Assembly: GCF_007751035.1 (NCBI RefSeq)
Contig: NZ_CP036433.1
Coordinates: 8,971,001-9,035,000, forward strand
From: Lignipirellula cremea
GTDB lineage: Bacteria; Planctomycetota; Planctomycetia; Pirellulales; Pirellulaceae
Length of the DNA: 64,000 bases
Direction of reading: 5' to 3'
Shown here: piece after piece, positions 27,125-36,525 of the stretch
Layout of the letters: each line of letters starts with the position of its first letter
Position numbering within the stretch: the stretch's first letter is position 1
Notes under the pieces: generated by a model
Told to the model about the DNA's origin: nothing
Seen by the model: the letters and a program-made list of their open reading frames with translations, nothing else
Databases searched by the model: none
Position numbers and translations under genes: made by a program

Positions 27125-28798
27125 TTAATCAGAGAGTTCGCGACGCCTGAGGGCGGCCGTCGCCTGGGACGCCAGTTGCTCCCTCGGCCCGTCAGCGTCG
27201 AGCACCTGCAGAAGTGCGTGCGTTCGCGGGCCAGGCTCTTCCCAGCTTTCCTGCGCTTTCAAGTAGACCGACCAGTCTGCATCGGAGGCGTCCTTGCGAC
27301 GGTGCTGCAATCGGGCTCGTACGATGCCGGGCGAGGCCTGGCAAACCAGCAGGCGCCCCGGGACTCCCCAGTCGCCCGCCGTATCGAGAAAGACGCCGCG
27401 CCAGCGCTCCTCCCGGAAGTTGCCGTCCACCAGCACCCGTTTCCCCTGAAACAGGAACTCCTTGGCACGGCGCAGACACTCCGCATAGGTCTGTTCCGTC
27501 CATTCGGGGCTGTAGATCCCGTCGCCGAACTCCGACGAAGTCGTCAGCCCTGCCGCCCCGGCCAGTTCTTTGCGCACCACGTCGGTTCGGATCACTTCGA
27601 AGTTTTCGCGATCCCCCAGCTCTCGAGCTAACGTCGACTTGCCGCTGCCAGGCAACCCCGCGACGAGCACCAGACAGGGCTTCCGGCGCGGAGGCTCCAG
27701 CTCTCCCAGGGCGAGCAGCCACAAGGCTCGCGACTTTGCCAGAGCGACTTGCTGATCGGCGTCGTTGATTTCCGCACGGCCAATCCGCAAGCCTTCCACT
27801 TTCGCCCGCACCATGGCGCGGTACGCCGTGTAAAAGCAGAGCAGCGACCGTCCTTCGTCATCGCAGGAAGCGTGAAAATAGGCTTCACCAAAGGCGCTGG
27901 CTAAATCTCGATGGCCTTGCAAACGGAGCTCCATTAGCAGGAACGCCATATCCGATACGGGGTCGGCAAACCGAAACCGCTCGTTGAATTCGATGCAGTC
28001 GATAATCACCAGGTCGCCCGGCGGTTCCCGGTCGGGGAAACGATAAATATGGTCGAGTCGAAGATCGCCGTGTGTGTCGCGAGGCATGTCGCGGTCCGCC
28101 CGCGATTCGATCAACGGCTGCAACCGGGCCAAGGACTCCTCGACCAGAACTTCCGCCCGCGAGAACACGGCGTGGCTGACCGTCACGCCGACGCTCGCCG
28201 CCGACTGGGTGAAGTTATCCCTCGCGTTTCCCGCCACGACCTCAAAACGACCGCCAGCGCTGATGTGCGGACCCGACGCGGCATGGTCGTGAAAAGCTGC
28301 GATCTTTTGTGCGAGAGTCCGCACCTCTTTCATCTGCACGCGGCCTGCCTGCAGGCGGTTCCACAGCGTGGCCCCCTCCGGCAAGCGTTGCATCTTCACG
28401 GCCCATTCGACCACCTCGCCGTCTCCCTCCAGGCAGGCGCCGTCTGCGTCGCGTGTGACAGGAACCACGCCCAGGTAAACATGCGGGGCCAGGCGGCGAT
28501 TAAGCCGCACTTCTTCCTCGCAGAAATGGCGACGCTGAGCCAGCGTACGAAAGTCGAGGAAGCCAAAGTCGACCGGCTTCTTGATCTTGTAAACCAGCGA
28601 ACCCGCCAGAAAAACGGCGGAGATGTGGGTCTGGCGGACTTCTACGTTTTCGACAGCAAAAGGGTAGGCGGCAGAGTCTGTGAGTGCGTCGATCAGATCA
28701 GCAAGTTTCAAAGGAACCACCTCATTGCGGTGACGTTTGCTCCAGGACCAGGCAGAAGCGGCCCCAGCCGGTTCTCCCAGCGCGATGCCACAAGCCAT
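27125..28798 (-). CDS. Bifunctional APH-like kinase / P-loop ATPase protein (Rv2004c-like)
   Basis: 557 residues; AAGGAGG sits about 11 bases before the ATG at 28798, while a GTG at 28720 would align better with short homologues but has no ribosome site. The N-terminal 330 residues are an aminoglycoside-phosphotransferase-like fold (FLAGSLVYKIKKPVDFGFLD; catalytic DTHGDLRLDHIYRF; IIDCIEFN). The C-terminal part is a P-loop kinase with LVAGLPGSGKSTLARELGD. The same fusion occurs in Rv2004c, a DosR-regulon member. The substrate is unknown and antibiotic resistance is not implied. The USP/ATPase/PFK setting supports a hypoxia-stress role. Confidence 0.87.
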   Translation of the reverse strand: MACGIALGEPAGAASAWSWSKRHRNEVVPLKLADLIDALTDSAAYPFAVENVEVRQTHISAVFLAGSLVYKIKKPVDFGFLDFRTLAQRRHFCEEEVRLNRRLAPHVYLGVVPVTRDADGACLEGDGEVVEWAVKMQRLPEGATLWNRLQAGRVQMKEVRTLAQKIAAFHDHAASGPHISAGGRFEVVAGNARDNFTQSAASVGVTVSHAVFSRAEVLVEESLARLQPLIESRADRDMPRDTHGDLRLDHIYRFPDREPPGDLVIIDCIEFNERFRFADPVSDMAFLLMELRLQGHRDLASAFGEAYFHASCDDEGRSLLCFYTAYRAMVRAKVEGLRIGRAEINDADQQVALAKSRALWLLALGELEPPRRKPCLVLVAGLPGSGKSTLARELGDRENFEVIRTDVVRKELAGAAGLTTSSEFGDGIYSPEWTEQTYAECLRRAKEFLFQGKRVLVDGNFREERWRGVFLDTAGDWGVPGRLLVCQASPGIVRARLQHRRKDASDADWSVYLKAQESWEEPGPRTHALLQVLDADGPREQLASQATAALRRRELSD

Positions 28799-29434
28799 CG
28801 CGCACGTCCCCTCCTTCCTCTAAAAACGACCTTAAAGGAATGCTTGTCGCGCAAGAACCGCCTGCTGCAGATTTCCAAATTGCGAATCGTGCGCGATCGT
28901 CAAACGGGTGGGCGGCCTGGCTCCCGGACGACGATCAGGAGACCTGGTCCCAGTGATGCGCGAATTTGCCGTCATGCTTCGCGGATCCTTCCCGGTGGAA
29001 GCGGAAGTCGCTCCGAAAAAAGATCTCGCCGAATGCCTTGCGTCCCGTCCGCGCGGAACTCAAGGCGTCCAAAAACTGTGCGAACCAGCACACGCATGGG
29101 CGAAATGGTTCAGAAAAAGCGGGCTGCGAACCCTTTCAGCAAGCAGGACAAACAGGGCCCGTCTGGTTTCTTTCCCTGACGCATTAACCGCGGCTGGCAA
29201 GTTCAAAACGACCTGGTGATTGCTCTTCCAAAGGCACAACAATTGCGGCTTCTCGGGTTGAAAAAAGATTTCGATTGCGTTCGAGATTGTTCCCACCGTG
29301 GGACGCATCTCCTCGCTCAACTTGCGATGTGCGTTCCTGGCCGGAACGTTTTATTTGTCGCCTCGGCGTTACAATCCGCAGGTTGAACCGACAACCCGCT
29401 CACTTTCGCCGCCTGCTATGGAGTTCGCCTCGCT
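28799..29434. other. Intergenic region, 636 bases, divergent promoters
   Basis: It separates the minus-strand APH/P-loop gene from the plus-strand phosphofructokinase gene, so both promoters must lie here. The frames in it show no family features or ribosome sites. I see no repeat or operator I can defend. Confidence 0.45.
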
Positions 29435-30406
29435 ATGAAACGTATCGCCGTACTCACCAGCGGAGGCGACGCGGCAGGCATGAACGCCGCGATCCGCGCC
29501 GTCGTTCGCACCGGGATTCACCTGGGGCTGGAGGTCATGGGCGTCCAATGCGGTTATGCGGGCCTCATCGCGGGAAACTGGCGTCCGCTTTCTGCGCGCG
29601 ATGTCGGCGGAATTCTGCCTGTCGGCGGCACCATGCTGGGAAGCTCGCGGTGTTTGGAGTTCACGACAGAACAAGGCCCCCGCGCGGCCATCGCCCAGCT
29701 GGAACAGGCGAAAATTGACGGGCTGCTCGTGATTGGCGGAAATGGTTCGCAGACAGGCGCCTTTGCGTTATCGCAGCTGGGGTTTCCCGTCGTCGGGGTT
29801 GCTTCCACGATCGACAACGATCTGTATGGCTCCGACATTACGATCGGCGTCGACACGGCGCTCAACATCGCACTCGAGTCGATCGACCGCCTGCGAAGTA
29901 CGGCGACCGCCCATCACAGGGCGTTTCTGGTGGAGGTCATGGGGCGAAATTGCGGCTACCTGGCGTTAATGTCGGCGATCGCTGGCGGCGCAGAAGCGGT
30001 CTGCCTGCCGGAATATGAAATCGATCCCGAACAACTGGCGGCCGAGTTAGCGGACGCTTACGACCGCGGCAAGTCGCACGCGATCGTGGTCGTCGCCGAA
30101 GGAGCGAGTCTGAACGCGACGGGCCTGATGCAGCACTTTCAGGAACATCGCGAACGGCTTGGTTTTGATGTGCGAGCGACCATTCTGGGCCACGTCCAAC
30201 GGGGCGGAAATCCAGGCGCCTTCGATCGGATCCTCGCCTCGCGACTGGGCGCCGCCGCCACGGAGGAGATCGCGTCCGGCAATCACGGACTGCTTGTGGG
30301 ATTGATTGAAAACCAGATCACAATCACTCCGCTGCCGGACGTCGTCGCGAACGAAAAAAGCATTGATCCGCGGCTGTACGCCCTGGCGCAAATCCTGGCC
30401 AAATAG
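29435..30406 (+). CDS. pfkA: 6-phosphofructokinase (PfkA family, atypical GGNGS nucleotide loop)
   Basis: 323 residues. Motifs in order: LTSGGDAAGMNAAIRAVV, the nucleotide loop GGNGSQTGA, catalytic STIDNDLYGSD, VEVMGRNCGYLAL, and the sugar-phosphate segment LGHVQRGGNPGAFDRILASRLG. In E. coli PfkA the loop reads GGDGS, with Asp103 at the magnesium; here it is Asn. The GxxGS rather than GGDD pattern favours ATP over pyrophosphate as phosphoryl donor. The Asn and the replacement of the usual Pro/Lys before TIDND suggest altered control. The gene supplies glycolytic flux to PFOR and is one of several low-oxygen genes here. Confidence 0.9.
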   Translation: MKRIAVLTSGGDAAGMNAAIRAVVRTGIHLGLEVMGVQCGYAGLIAGNWRPLSARDVGGILPVGGTMLGSSRCLEFTTEQGPRAAIAQLEQAKIDGLLVIGGNGSQTGAFALSQLGFPVVGVASTIDNDLYGSDITIGVDTALNIALESIDRLRSTATAHHRAFLVEVMGRNCGYLALMSAIAGGAEAVCLPEYEIDPEQLAAELADAYDRGKSHAIVVVAEGASLNATGLMQHFQEHRERLGFDVRATILGHVQRGGNPGAFDRILASRLGAAATEEIASGNHGLLVGLIENQITITPLPDVVANEKSIDPRLYALAQILAK

Positions 30407-30662
30407 TGGTTCCGTTGAATGGATTGCCTGTTTGGAGAATGCGCACAAAGGAAACGATCTCTACGTCGCCAAATGCGATCGGCTACGGAACTGGCGACAA
30501 ATCGCGCAACCGGCTTCAAGGCGGCGTCCTTGCTGGCGCCGATCCTGATCACGGCATCGGGATGCTCGTCCTCAGACGACAGGGTTGCGACTATCGGCTT
30601 CCATGTCGTATCGTTCGACGAGCCGCTACAACGTACACCGGCTGACACCGCCCCAGGCTTAA

Positions 30663-30833
30663 TGCCGAATATTGTCAAGCGACGAAATCGAGGACATCGT
30701 CCCCTTCCTGAACGCCCTTGAAAGCAAGTTCCCCGAAACCACTCTGCCGCGCATTCCCTCTCGGTCGGGTGAAAGGATTCTTGCAGATCAAGAGCCGGCC
30801 GTGGTCATCGGGACGGATCGGGAGAGAGAATGA
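30663..30833 (+). pseudogene. C-terminal fragment of a di-haem cytochrome c peroxidase
   Basis: The plus frame to the TGA at 30831 reads SSDEIEDIVPFLNALESKFP, then TLPRIPSRSG and ILADQEPAVV. This aligns with the last 55 residues of the complete peroxidase encoded on the other strand at 35386-36525. TAA at 30660 closes the frame upstream and neither haem motif is present, so it is a dead tail. The rest of the 30407-30959 gap holds no supportable gene. Confidence 0.8.
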
Positions 30834-30959
30834 CTGTGAAGATCGAAGCGATCGACGCTGCTTTGAAAACGGAGCAAAACACGATGGCGCGGCAGCGACT
30901 TCTCAAACAACGATAGACGCTAAAACAAGCAGCCACGAACGCAGGAAGAGTGTGCCAAA

Positions 30960-31892
30960 ATGACTTTGCTGTACTATGCCCCTGTCTTCCTTGAACATGA
31001 CACGGGAAACCATCCTGAAAGTGCAGCGCGAATTCTTCCCACAATTCGGCATCTGAACCAGGTTGCGATGCATTCAACCTGCCTTCGCCCGTCATGGAGC
31101 GAAGTTTCCAACGATCGACTTGAGCGAGTTCACTCGGCCAGGTATATCCAGTCCGTCAAGGAGTTCGCCGAACAAGGCGGCGGGTACATTGAAGAAGATA
31201 CTGCGATCTGCTCGCAGTCGAATCGTGTTGCCCGAATGGCGGCCAGTGCTGTATGCGACGCCGTTGAAAAGGTAGTAAGCGGAAATGACACACAAGCGTT
31301 CTGTCTGGTTCGTCCGCCTGGGCATCATGCGTTAACCAACGCAGCCATGGGATTCTGCTTGTTCAACAACGTAGCCATCGGGGCGAGGCTGGCGATTGAC
31401 GAATTAGGCCTCGATCGCGTTCTGATTGTGGATTGGGATGTCCACCACGGAAACGGCACGCAGGCCGCGTTCTGGGAGGATGAGCAAGTCGGGTTTCTGT
31501 CGATTCACCGTTCACCGTTCTATCCCGGAACGGGAGCGGCCGACGAAATCGGATCTGGTCCGGGAATCGGAACAACACTCAATCTGCCCGTCAAGTACGG
31601 CACGCCGCGGCTCGAGTATCTTGCGATGTTCGCTGCCTCCGTCGAACGATTTGCCGAGTCCATCAGGCCGCAGTTGATCCTGATCAGCGCCGGATTCGAC
31701 GCTCACCGCGAAGATCCTTTTGGGTCGCTGGGGTTAGAAAGCGAGGACTTTGGGGTGCTCACTCGCATCGTTCTGGAAGTCGCCGGTACATACGCTAACG
31801 GTCGAGTGGTCAGCGTCCTGGAAGGAGGGTACAACCCGGCAGCCTTGAGGGAAAGTGTGGAACATCATTTGCACGAAATACTTTCGATCTGA
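30960..31892 (+). CDS. Histone deacetylase-family (AcuC / acetylpolyamine amidohydrolase-like) zinc deacetylase
   Basis: 310 residues. All class I/II HDAC landmarks are present: HPESAARI, the His dyad in RPPGHHALTNAAMGFCLFNN, zinc ligands in VDWDVHHGNGTQ and SAGFDAHREDPFG, and LEGGYN with the Tyr-bearing C-terminal loop. Bacterial members deacetylate acyl-lysines on metabolic enzymes or polyamines. The next gene encodes an acyl-CoA synthetase with a GNAT domain, so the pair could add and remove acetyl groups. AGGAAG lies about 10 bases before the ATG. Confidence 0.92.
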   Translation: MTLLYYAPVFLEHDTGNHPESAARILPTIRHLNQVAMHSTCLRPSWSEVSNDRLERVHSARYIQSVKEFAEQGGGYIEEDTAICSQSNRVARMAASAVCDAVEKVVSGNDTQAFCLVRPPGHHALTNAAMGFCLFNNVAIGARLAIDELGLDRVLIVDWDVHHGNGTQAAFWEDEQVGFLSIHRSPFYPGTGAADEIGSGPGIGTTLNLPVKYGTPRLEYLAMFAASVERFAESIRPQLILISAGFDAHREDPFGSLGLESEDFGVLTRIVLEVAGTYANGRVVSVLEGGYNPAALRESVEHHLHEILSI

Positions 31893-31937
31893 AAACGACC
31901 TCATCGCGTCGTGCATACAAAACAAGGGCAAGCAGAC

Positions 31938-34625
31938 ATGCCGATTCAAAACCTGAAGAAGATATTCCATCCGCAGAGCGTGGCGGTCATTGGTGCAAGC
32001 CGCCGCGAAAACCGTGTTGGCCACACGGTGTTGCAGAACTTGATCGGCGGCGGGTTGCAGGGAGACATCTATCCCGTGAATCCCAAGTACAAAGCCATCG
32101 GAGGCATGCCCTGCTTTTCCAAGGTAAGCGAGTTACCGACAACGGCGGATCTCGCCGTCGTCTGCACGCCCGCGTAAAGTGTGCCGGACATTGTGCGTCA
32201 ATGCGGAGATGCAGGCATTCTGGGGATTGTTATTCTCTCGGCCGGCTTTCGAGAGACGGGCGGAGAGGGCATGCAATTGGAAAGGGCGGTTCAGCAAGAA
32301 GCAGGAAAATTCTCCGGCATGCGAATCGTTGGGCCGAATTGCCTGGGAGTGATGGCTCCGCACGTCGGGCTAAACGCAAGTTTTGCCACGGACATGCCGC
32401 CCAAGGGAAACCTCGCGTTCATCTCCCAGTCCGGTGCGCTTTGTACTTCCGTGCTTGATTGGTCGCTGCAAGAGCATCTTGGCTTTTCGCATTTCGTCTC
32501 TATCGGGAATATGCTCGACGTCGGCGTTGCTGACCTTATCGACTATTTCGCCCTGGACGAGTGGACGGAATCGATCATCCTGTACGTTGAGTCGATCACA
32601 GATGCACGGCAATTCATGTCGGCCGCCCGTGCGTTCACAAGGAACAAACCGATCATCGCATACAAAGCGGGAAGATTTGCGGAATCGGCGAAAGCCGCCG
32701 CGTCACACACGGGCGCCATGGCCGGTGTGGACGCAGTGTACGAGGCTGCCTTCGCACGAGCGGGCATTGTTCGCGTGTTTGAAGTCGACGACTTGTTCGA
32801 CTGCGCCGAATTGCTCGCCCGTCAGAAAACGCCCAAGGGAGCTCGGCTGGCGATCGTAACCAACGCCGGCGGCCCAGGAGTCATGGCAACGGACGCGCTG
32901 CTGGAACGGCACGGCGTGCTGGCGTCGTTGTCGGAGGAAACAGTTCGCAAGCTCGATCAGGAGCTACCCGCTGCGTGGTCGCACGGGAACCCCGTGGATG
33001 TTCTGGGCGATGCGCCGCCGAAACGAATCGGTAAAGCAGTCGAGCTTGTACTCGCGGATGAGGATGTCGATGGCGTGCTTGCTATTCTTTCGCCACAAGC
33101 CATGACGGACCCGACAGGGGCTGCCAGCGCTGTCATCAAAGCTATCGGTCGTTCGCAGAAACCGGTTCTGACAGCGTGGATGGGCGGCGGAAAGGTACGA
33201 GAAGGAATTGAGTTGCTGAACGTGGCCGGAATTCCGACGTATTCATCGCCAGAGAAAGCCGTGCGAGCCTTCATGTACCTGGTGTCCTACGCTCAGAATC
33301 GGCAACTGCTGTACGAAACACCGCGCGAGTTGCCCGTCGAATTCCCACTTGACCGAGGAAAGTTGCGGGCCGTCTTCGACACGATAATTAGCGAAGGTAA
33401 CGACGTGCTGACCGAAAGTACATCGAAAGCACTGCTTGAAGCCTATGAGATCCCGGTGGTCAAGACGTATGTGGCTCGCACGGCCAGCGATGCTGTAGAG
33501 CTGTCTCATCGTACTGGCTTCCCGGTGGCGCTCAAGGTCTTCTCGCACCAGATTACGCACAAAACAGATGTCGGCGGAGTCGAACTGAACCTCGCGAACA
33601 AGGAAGAGGTCTGCGCCGCGTACGAGCGCATCATATCCCGTGCGAAGCAGCAGCGTCCTGACGCGAACGTAGAAGGAGTTACGGTTCAGCGCATGGTGTC
33701 TGCACCAAACGGTCGCGAGTTGATTGTTGGAGCAAAACGCGACCCCGTTTTTGGGGCCGTGCTGCTCGTGGGAGCCGGAGGCGTCACGGCCGAACTGTAT
33801 CGGGACCGCGCGCTGGAGCTGCCGCCCCTCAACGAACGGCTGGCAAGGCGAGCGCTGGAATCACTTCGGTCGTGGCCATTGCTGAGCGGATACCGCGGCC
33901 GCGCAGGCGTGAATGTAGACCGGCTGATCGAAGTCCTGATTCGGCTATCGTATCTCGTCGCAGACTACCCGGAAATCGTAGAGCTTGACGTAAACCCGCT
34001 ACTCGTAACTCCCGACGACGTGATTGCCCTCGATGCCCGAATCATACTGGATCACAACGCGGTTCTCCGCCCGGAGCGTCCCTACTCGCACCTCGCAATC
34101 CGGCCGTATCCCGCAGAATTCACCAAGAGAGCAAAACTCAAAGATGGCACACCAGTCTTGTTACGACCGATCAAGCCCGAAGACGAACCGATGTGGCACA
34201 ATCTCTTAGGCAGTTGTTCACCGGAAACGATCCACTTTCGCTTTCGCTACACGTTTAAAGCGACAACACACGAGATGGCCGCGCGGTTCTGCTTCATCGA
34301 CTACGACCGCGAGCTTGCCATCGTCGCCGAGACGGAAGAAGACGACCGGCGCACACTCATTGGCGTCGGCCGGCTTGTCGCGGATGCCGATCACTCCAAC
34401 GCGGAATACGCCGTTCTCGTCGGTGATCCGTGGCATGGACTCGGTCTCGGCTCTATGCTCACCGACTACTGTCTTGAGATCTGCCATCGCTGGGGCGTGC
34501 GCCGCGTGATCGCGGAAACCGCTCCGGACAACCGGCGCATGCTCGACATCTTCCGTCACCGCGATTTCAAAATCGATGCGTCAAGCTGCGCCGACTCAGT
34601 ATTCGTCGCCAAGGAATTGAAATAG
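31938..34625 (+). pseudogene. ADP-forming acyl/acetyl-CoA synthetase fused to GNAT acetyltransferase, interrupted by an in-frame TAA
   Basis: The frame from ATG 31938 reads a CoA-binding domain (SVAVIGASRRENRVGHTVLQ) up to VVCTPA, meets TAA at 32175-32177, and goes on in the same frame as SVPDIVRQCGDAGI for 815 more codons. Both sides belong to one domain, so this is a single nonsense codon, not two genes. Downstream are the ligase-CoA domains with AAASHTGAMAG (the loop with the phosphorylated His), an ATP-grasp domain (VALKVFSHQITHKTDVGGVELN), and a C-terminal GNAT (VLVGDPWHGLGLGSMLTDY). The intact enzyme would make ATP and acetate from acetyl-CoA and might acetylate proteins. Restart at the GTG at 32181 would lack the first CoA-binding half. 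Confidence 0.88.
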
Positions 34626-34640
34626 TCCGTCTCTCCCTGA

Positions 34641-35178
34641 TTACCTGGGGCCTTCAGCATCGCGTTGTTCGTGAGCCGCCAGTTGCTGGTCGCTCGGCTG
34701 CTTGTGCATGAGTACGTCTTCCCATTTCGTAGATCGTGTCGAACACGTCGAGCGCGCGGTGGTCGTGGGTAACGACGATCACGCCGGCTCCCTGTTCGTG
34801 GGCGACTTTGGCGAAGAGCTCTATGGCGATCCGTATATTCTCGACGGCAGTCAAGAATGGAATGAGATTGGATTTCTGAAAGATGAACCTAATGTGCCGG
34901 CGACGGAAAGAACGCAGCCTGGCGTGTGCCGTTTCGCCATCGAGGACCAGTCGACCGCGAATGGCAATGCGGCCGGACGTGGGCGGGTTAATGAGGCCCA
35001 CGGCGGGGAGGAACGTGGACTTGCCGGAACCGCCTGGCCCCAGCAACGCCACGACTTCCCCCTGCTTGACCTGCATGGTAGCGTCGCGCATTGCGATGAC
35101 TTCGGTGTTGCCGCTGCCATAGATTTTCGTCAGGCACTTCGCTTCAATGGCGCAGGAACTGGCGTCGCTGGCGGTCAT
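34641..35178 (-). pseudogene. MacB/DevA-type ABC transporter ATPase, dead: deletion plus frameshift
   Basis: The minus frame from 35178 begins as a normal export ATPase, with Walker A LLGPGGSGKST and the Q-loop FQKSNLIPF. Near residue 120 it jumps from AVENIRIAIEL straight to FAKVAHEQGAGVIVVTHD (H-loop). The signature LSGGQ and Walker B, about 60 codons, are missing in frame. At YEMG a shift follows: the next frame reads EDVLMHKQPSDQQLAAHEQ and stops at TAA 34641, the expected ending, while the annotated frame runs into nonsense and stops at 34654. The protein cannot hydrolyse ATP. Confidence 0.85.
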
Positions 35179-35196
35179 GAAAGCGCCTCATTGTTT

Positions 35197-35352
35197 TCAT
35201 TGCCGGGCGGACCGGAACGTCGACGGCGTCTGCCGGGAGATCGGTGCGGACTCGCCCATGCCCGGGAGTCGATCGAATTGCCGTTCTTCCGCAATTCCGA
35301 CCGATGTTGCTGTCAGTACAAACGCCAGGAAGAGTTTTGAACGGCGTTGCAT
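35197..35352 (-). pseudogene. Possible remnant of an exported transporter partner (51 codons)
   Basis: A short frame MQRRSKLFLAFVLTATSVGI opens like a signal or membrane anchor and ends 19 bases before the dead ABC ATPase. Export ATPases of this type usually follow an adaptor (HlyD-like) and permease. The fragment may be what is left of the adaptor, but it is too short to prove. Confidence 0.3.
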
Positions 35353-35385
35353 TCTTCGCCCTGCGTGGCGCATCCTTTGGTTCTG

Positions 35386-36525
35386 TCATTCTGAGATGGC
35401 GGCCGGCTCCTGGTCTTCCAGAATCGACCGGCCAGAACGCGAGGGGATTCGCGGCAGAGTGATGCTCGGGAATTGGCCGTCCAGCGATTCCAGAAAGTCG
35501 ACGATGTCGGCGACTTCCCGATCGGTCAGTTCCGTATCCAGCTGCACTTCCGCCATCACGCGCACCGCTTCCGGCAGCGACTCAACCGCCCCGTTGTGAA
35601 AGTAGGGAGCGGTGAGGGCAATGTTCCGCAGCACGGGCGTTTTGAAGTGATGTTTGTCCTCCTCGCGCTGCGTAACTCCGTACCGACCCAGGTCCTGGGC
35701 GAGTCCATACCTGTCGATCAGGCGACTGCCGGGATACCGCGGAAACTCTTCGAAGCTGGCGGCGGCGCCCGGTTCCCAGCCATTGAAGGCCGGCCCGGAA
35801 TGGCACTCGGTGCAACCGACCGAATCGAAGAGACGCATGCCGCGAACTTGCGACGCCGAGAGCGCGGTCCGGTCGCCTTCGACATAACGATCGTAGGCGC
35901 TGTTCGGCGTGATGAGCGTTCGTTCAAAGGCGGCAATCGCCTTGACCGCATTGTCGATCGTCACCGGAGCGTCGTCGCCAAACACCTGGGCGAAGGCGGA
36001 CTGGTAGCCGGGAATGGCCGCGATCCGATCAATCGCCTTGTCGTGGTTCGGCATGCCCATTTCGGGAGCAGCAATCACAGGGCCTTTGGCCTGCTCTTCC
36101 AGGTCGGGCGCGCGTCCATCCCAGAACTGCGAGGTCTGGAAGACGGAGTTCCAGACCGTCGGAGCATTGCGAGGACCGATGCGACCGTGGATACCCATGG
36201 AAGAAGGCCGCCCGTCGTCGCCGCCTTCCATCAGGTTGTGACAGGTGTTGCAGGAAACCGTTCCGGTCAGAGACAACCTGGGATCAAAGAACAACTGCTT
36301 TCCCAGCTCGATCTTTGCAGCAGTGCTCGGGTTGCCTGCCGGGGATTCGGCCTGGCGAGGAAGCTTTTGCCAGATGCCGTTCACTTTGCCGCCTGCCTGA
36401 TTTGGCGTCTGGGAGTTCGCCCGGGGCGTCGTCGCCAGCAGGATCGTCGCCAGCACGGCCGACGACAACACGGCCGACGACAGCAACACACTGGATGCGA
36501 TTCGTGAAGTGGGAGACAATTGCAT
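35386..36525 (-). CDS. Di-haem cytochrome c peroxidase (MauG/CcpA family)
   Basis: 379 residues. The signal sequence contains a perfect SSAVL repeat. Two haem-c sites are present, SCNTCHNLMEGGDDGRP and GCTECHSGPAFNG, with the family segments RNAPTVWNS, FWDGRAPDLEEQAKGP and TPVLRNIALTAPYFHNGAV. It reduces hydrogen peroxide in the periplasm using electrons from small cytochromes or copper proteins. No SD is obvious before the ATG. It is downstream of the sulfide operon on the same strand but 120 bases away, and may have its own promoter. A C-terminal fragment of a relative lies inverted at 30.7 kb. Confidence 0.92.
   Translation of the reverse strand: MQLSPTSRIASSVLLSSAVLSSAVLATILLATTPRANSQTPNQAGGKVNGIWQKLPRQAESPAGNPSTAAKIELGKQLFFDPRLSLTGTVSCNTCHNLMEGGDDGRPSSMGIHGRIGPRNAPTVWNSVFQTSQFWDGRAPDLEEQAKGPVIAAPEMGMPNHDKAIDRIAAIPGYQSAFAQVFGDDAPVTIDNAVKAIAAFERTLITPNSAYDRYVEGDRTALSASQVRGMRLFDSVGCTECHSGPAFNGWEPGAAASFEEFPRYPGSRLIDRYGLAQDLGRYGVTQREEDKHHFKTPVLRNIALTAPYFHNGAVESLPEAVRVMAEVQLDTELTDREVADIVDFLESLDGQFPSITLPRIPSRSGRSILEDQEPAAISE
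36454..36483. repeat. Two 15-base tandem repeats inside the peroxidase signal-peptide region
   Basis: CACGGCCGACGACA(A/G) occurs twice in a row and encodes SSAVL twice in the signal peptide on the minus strand. It looks like recent slippage. Confidence 0.8.

Noticed and set aside
30283-30678. 131-codon minus frame over the pfkA end
   Set aside because: It is mostly antisense to a solid PfkA C-terminus and has no start signal.
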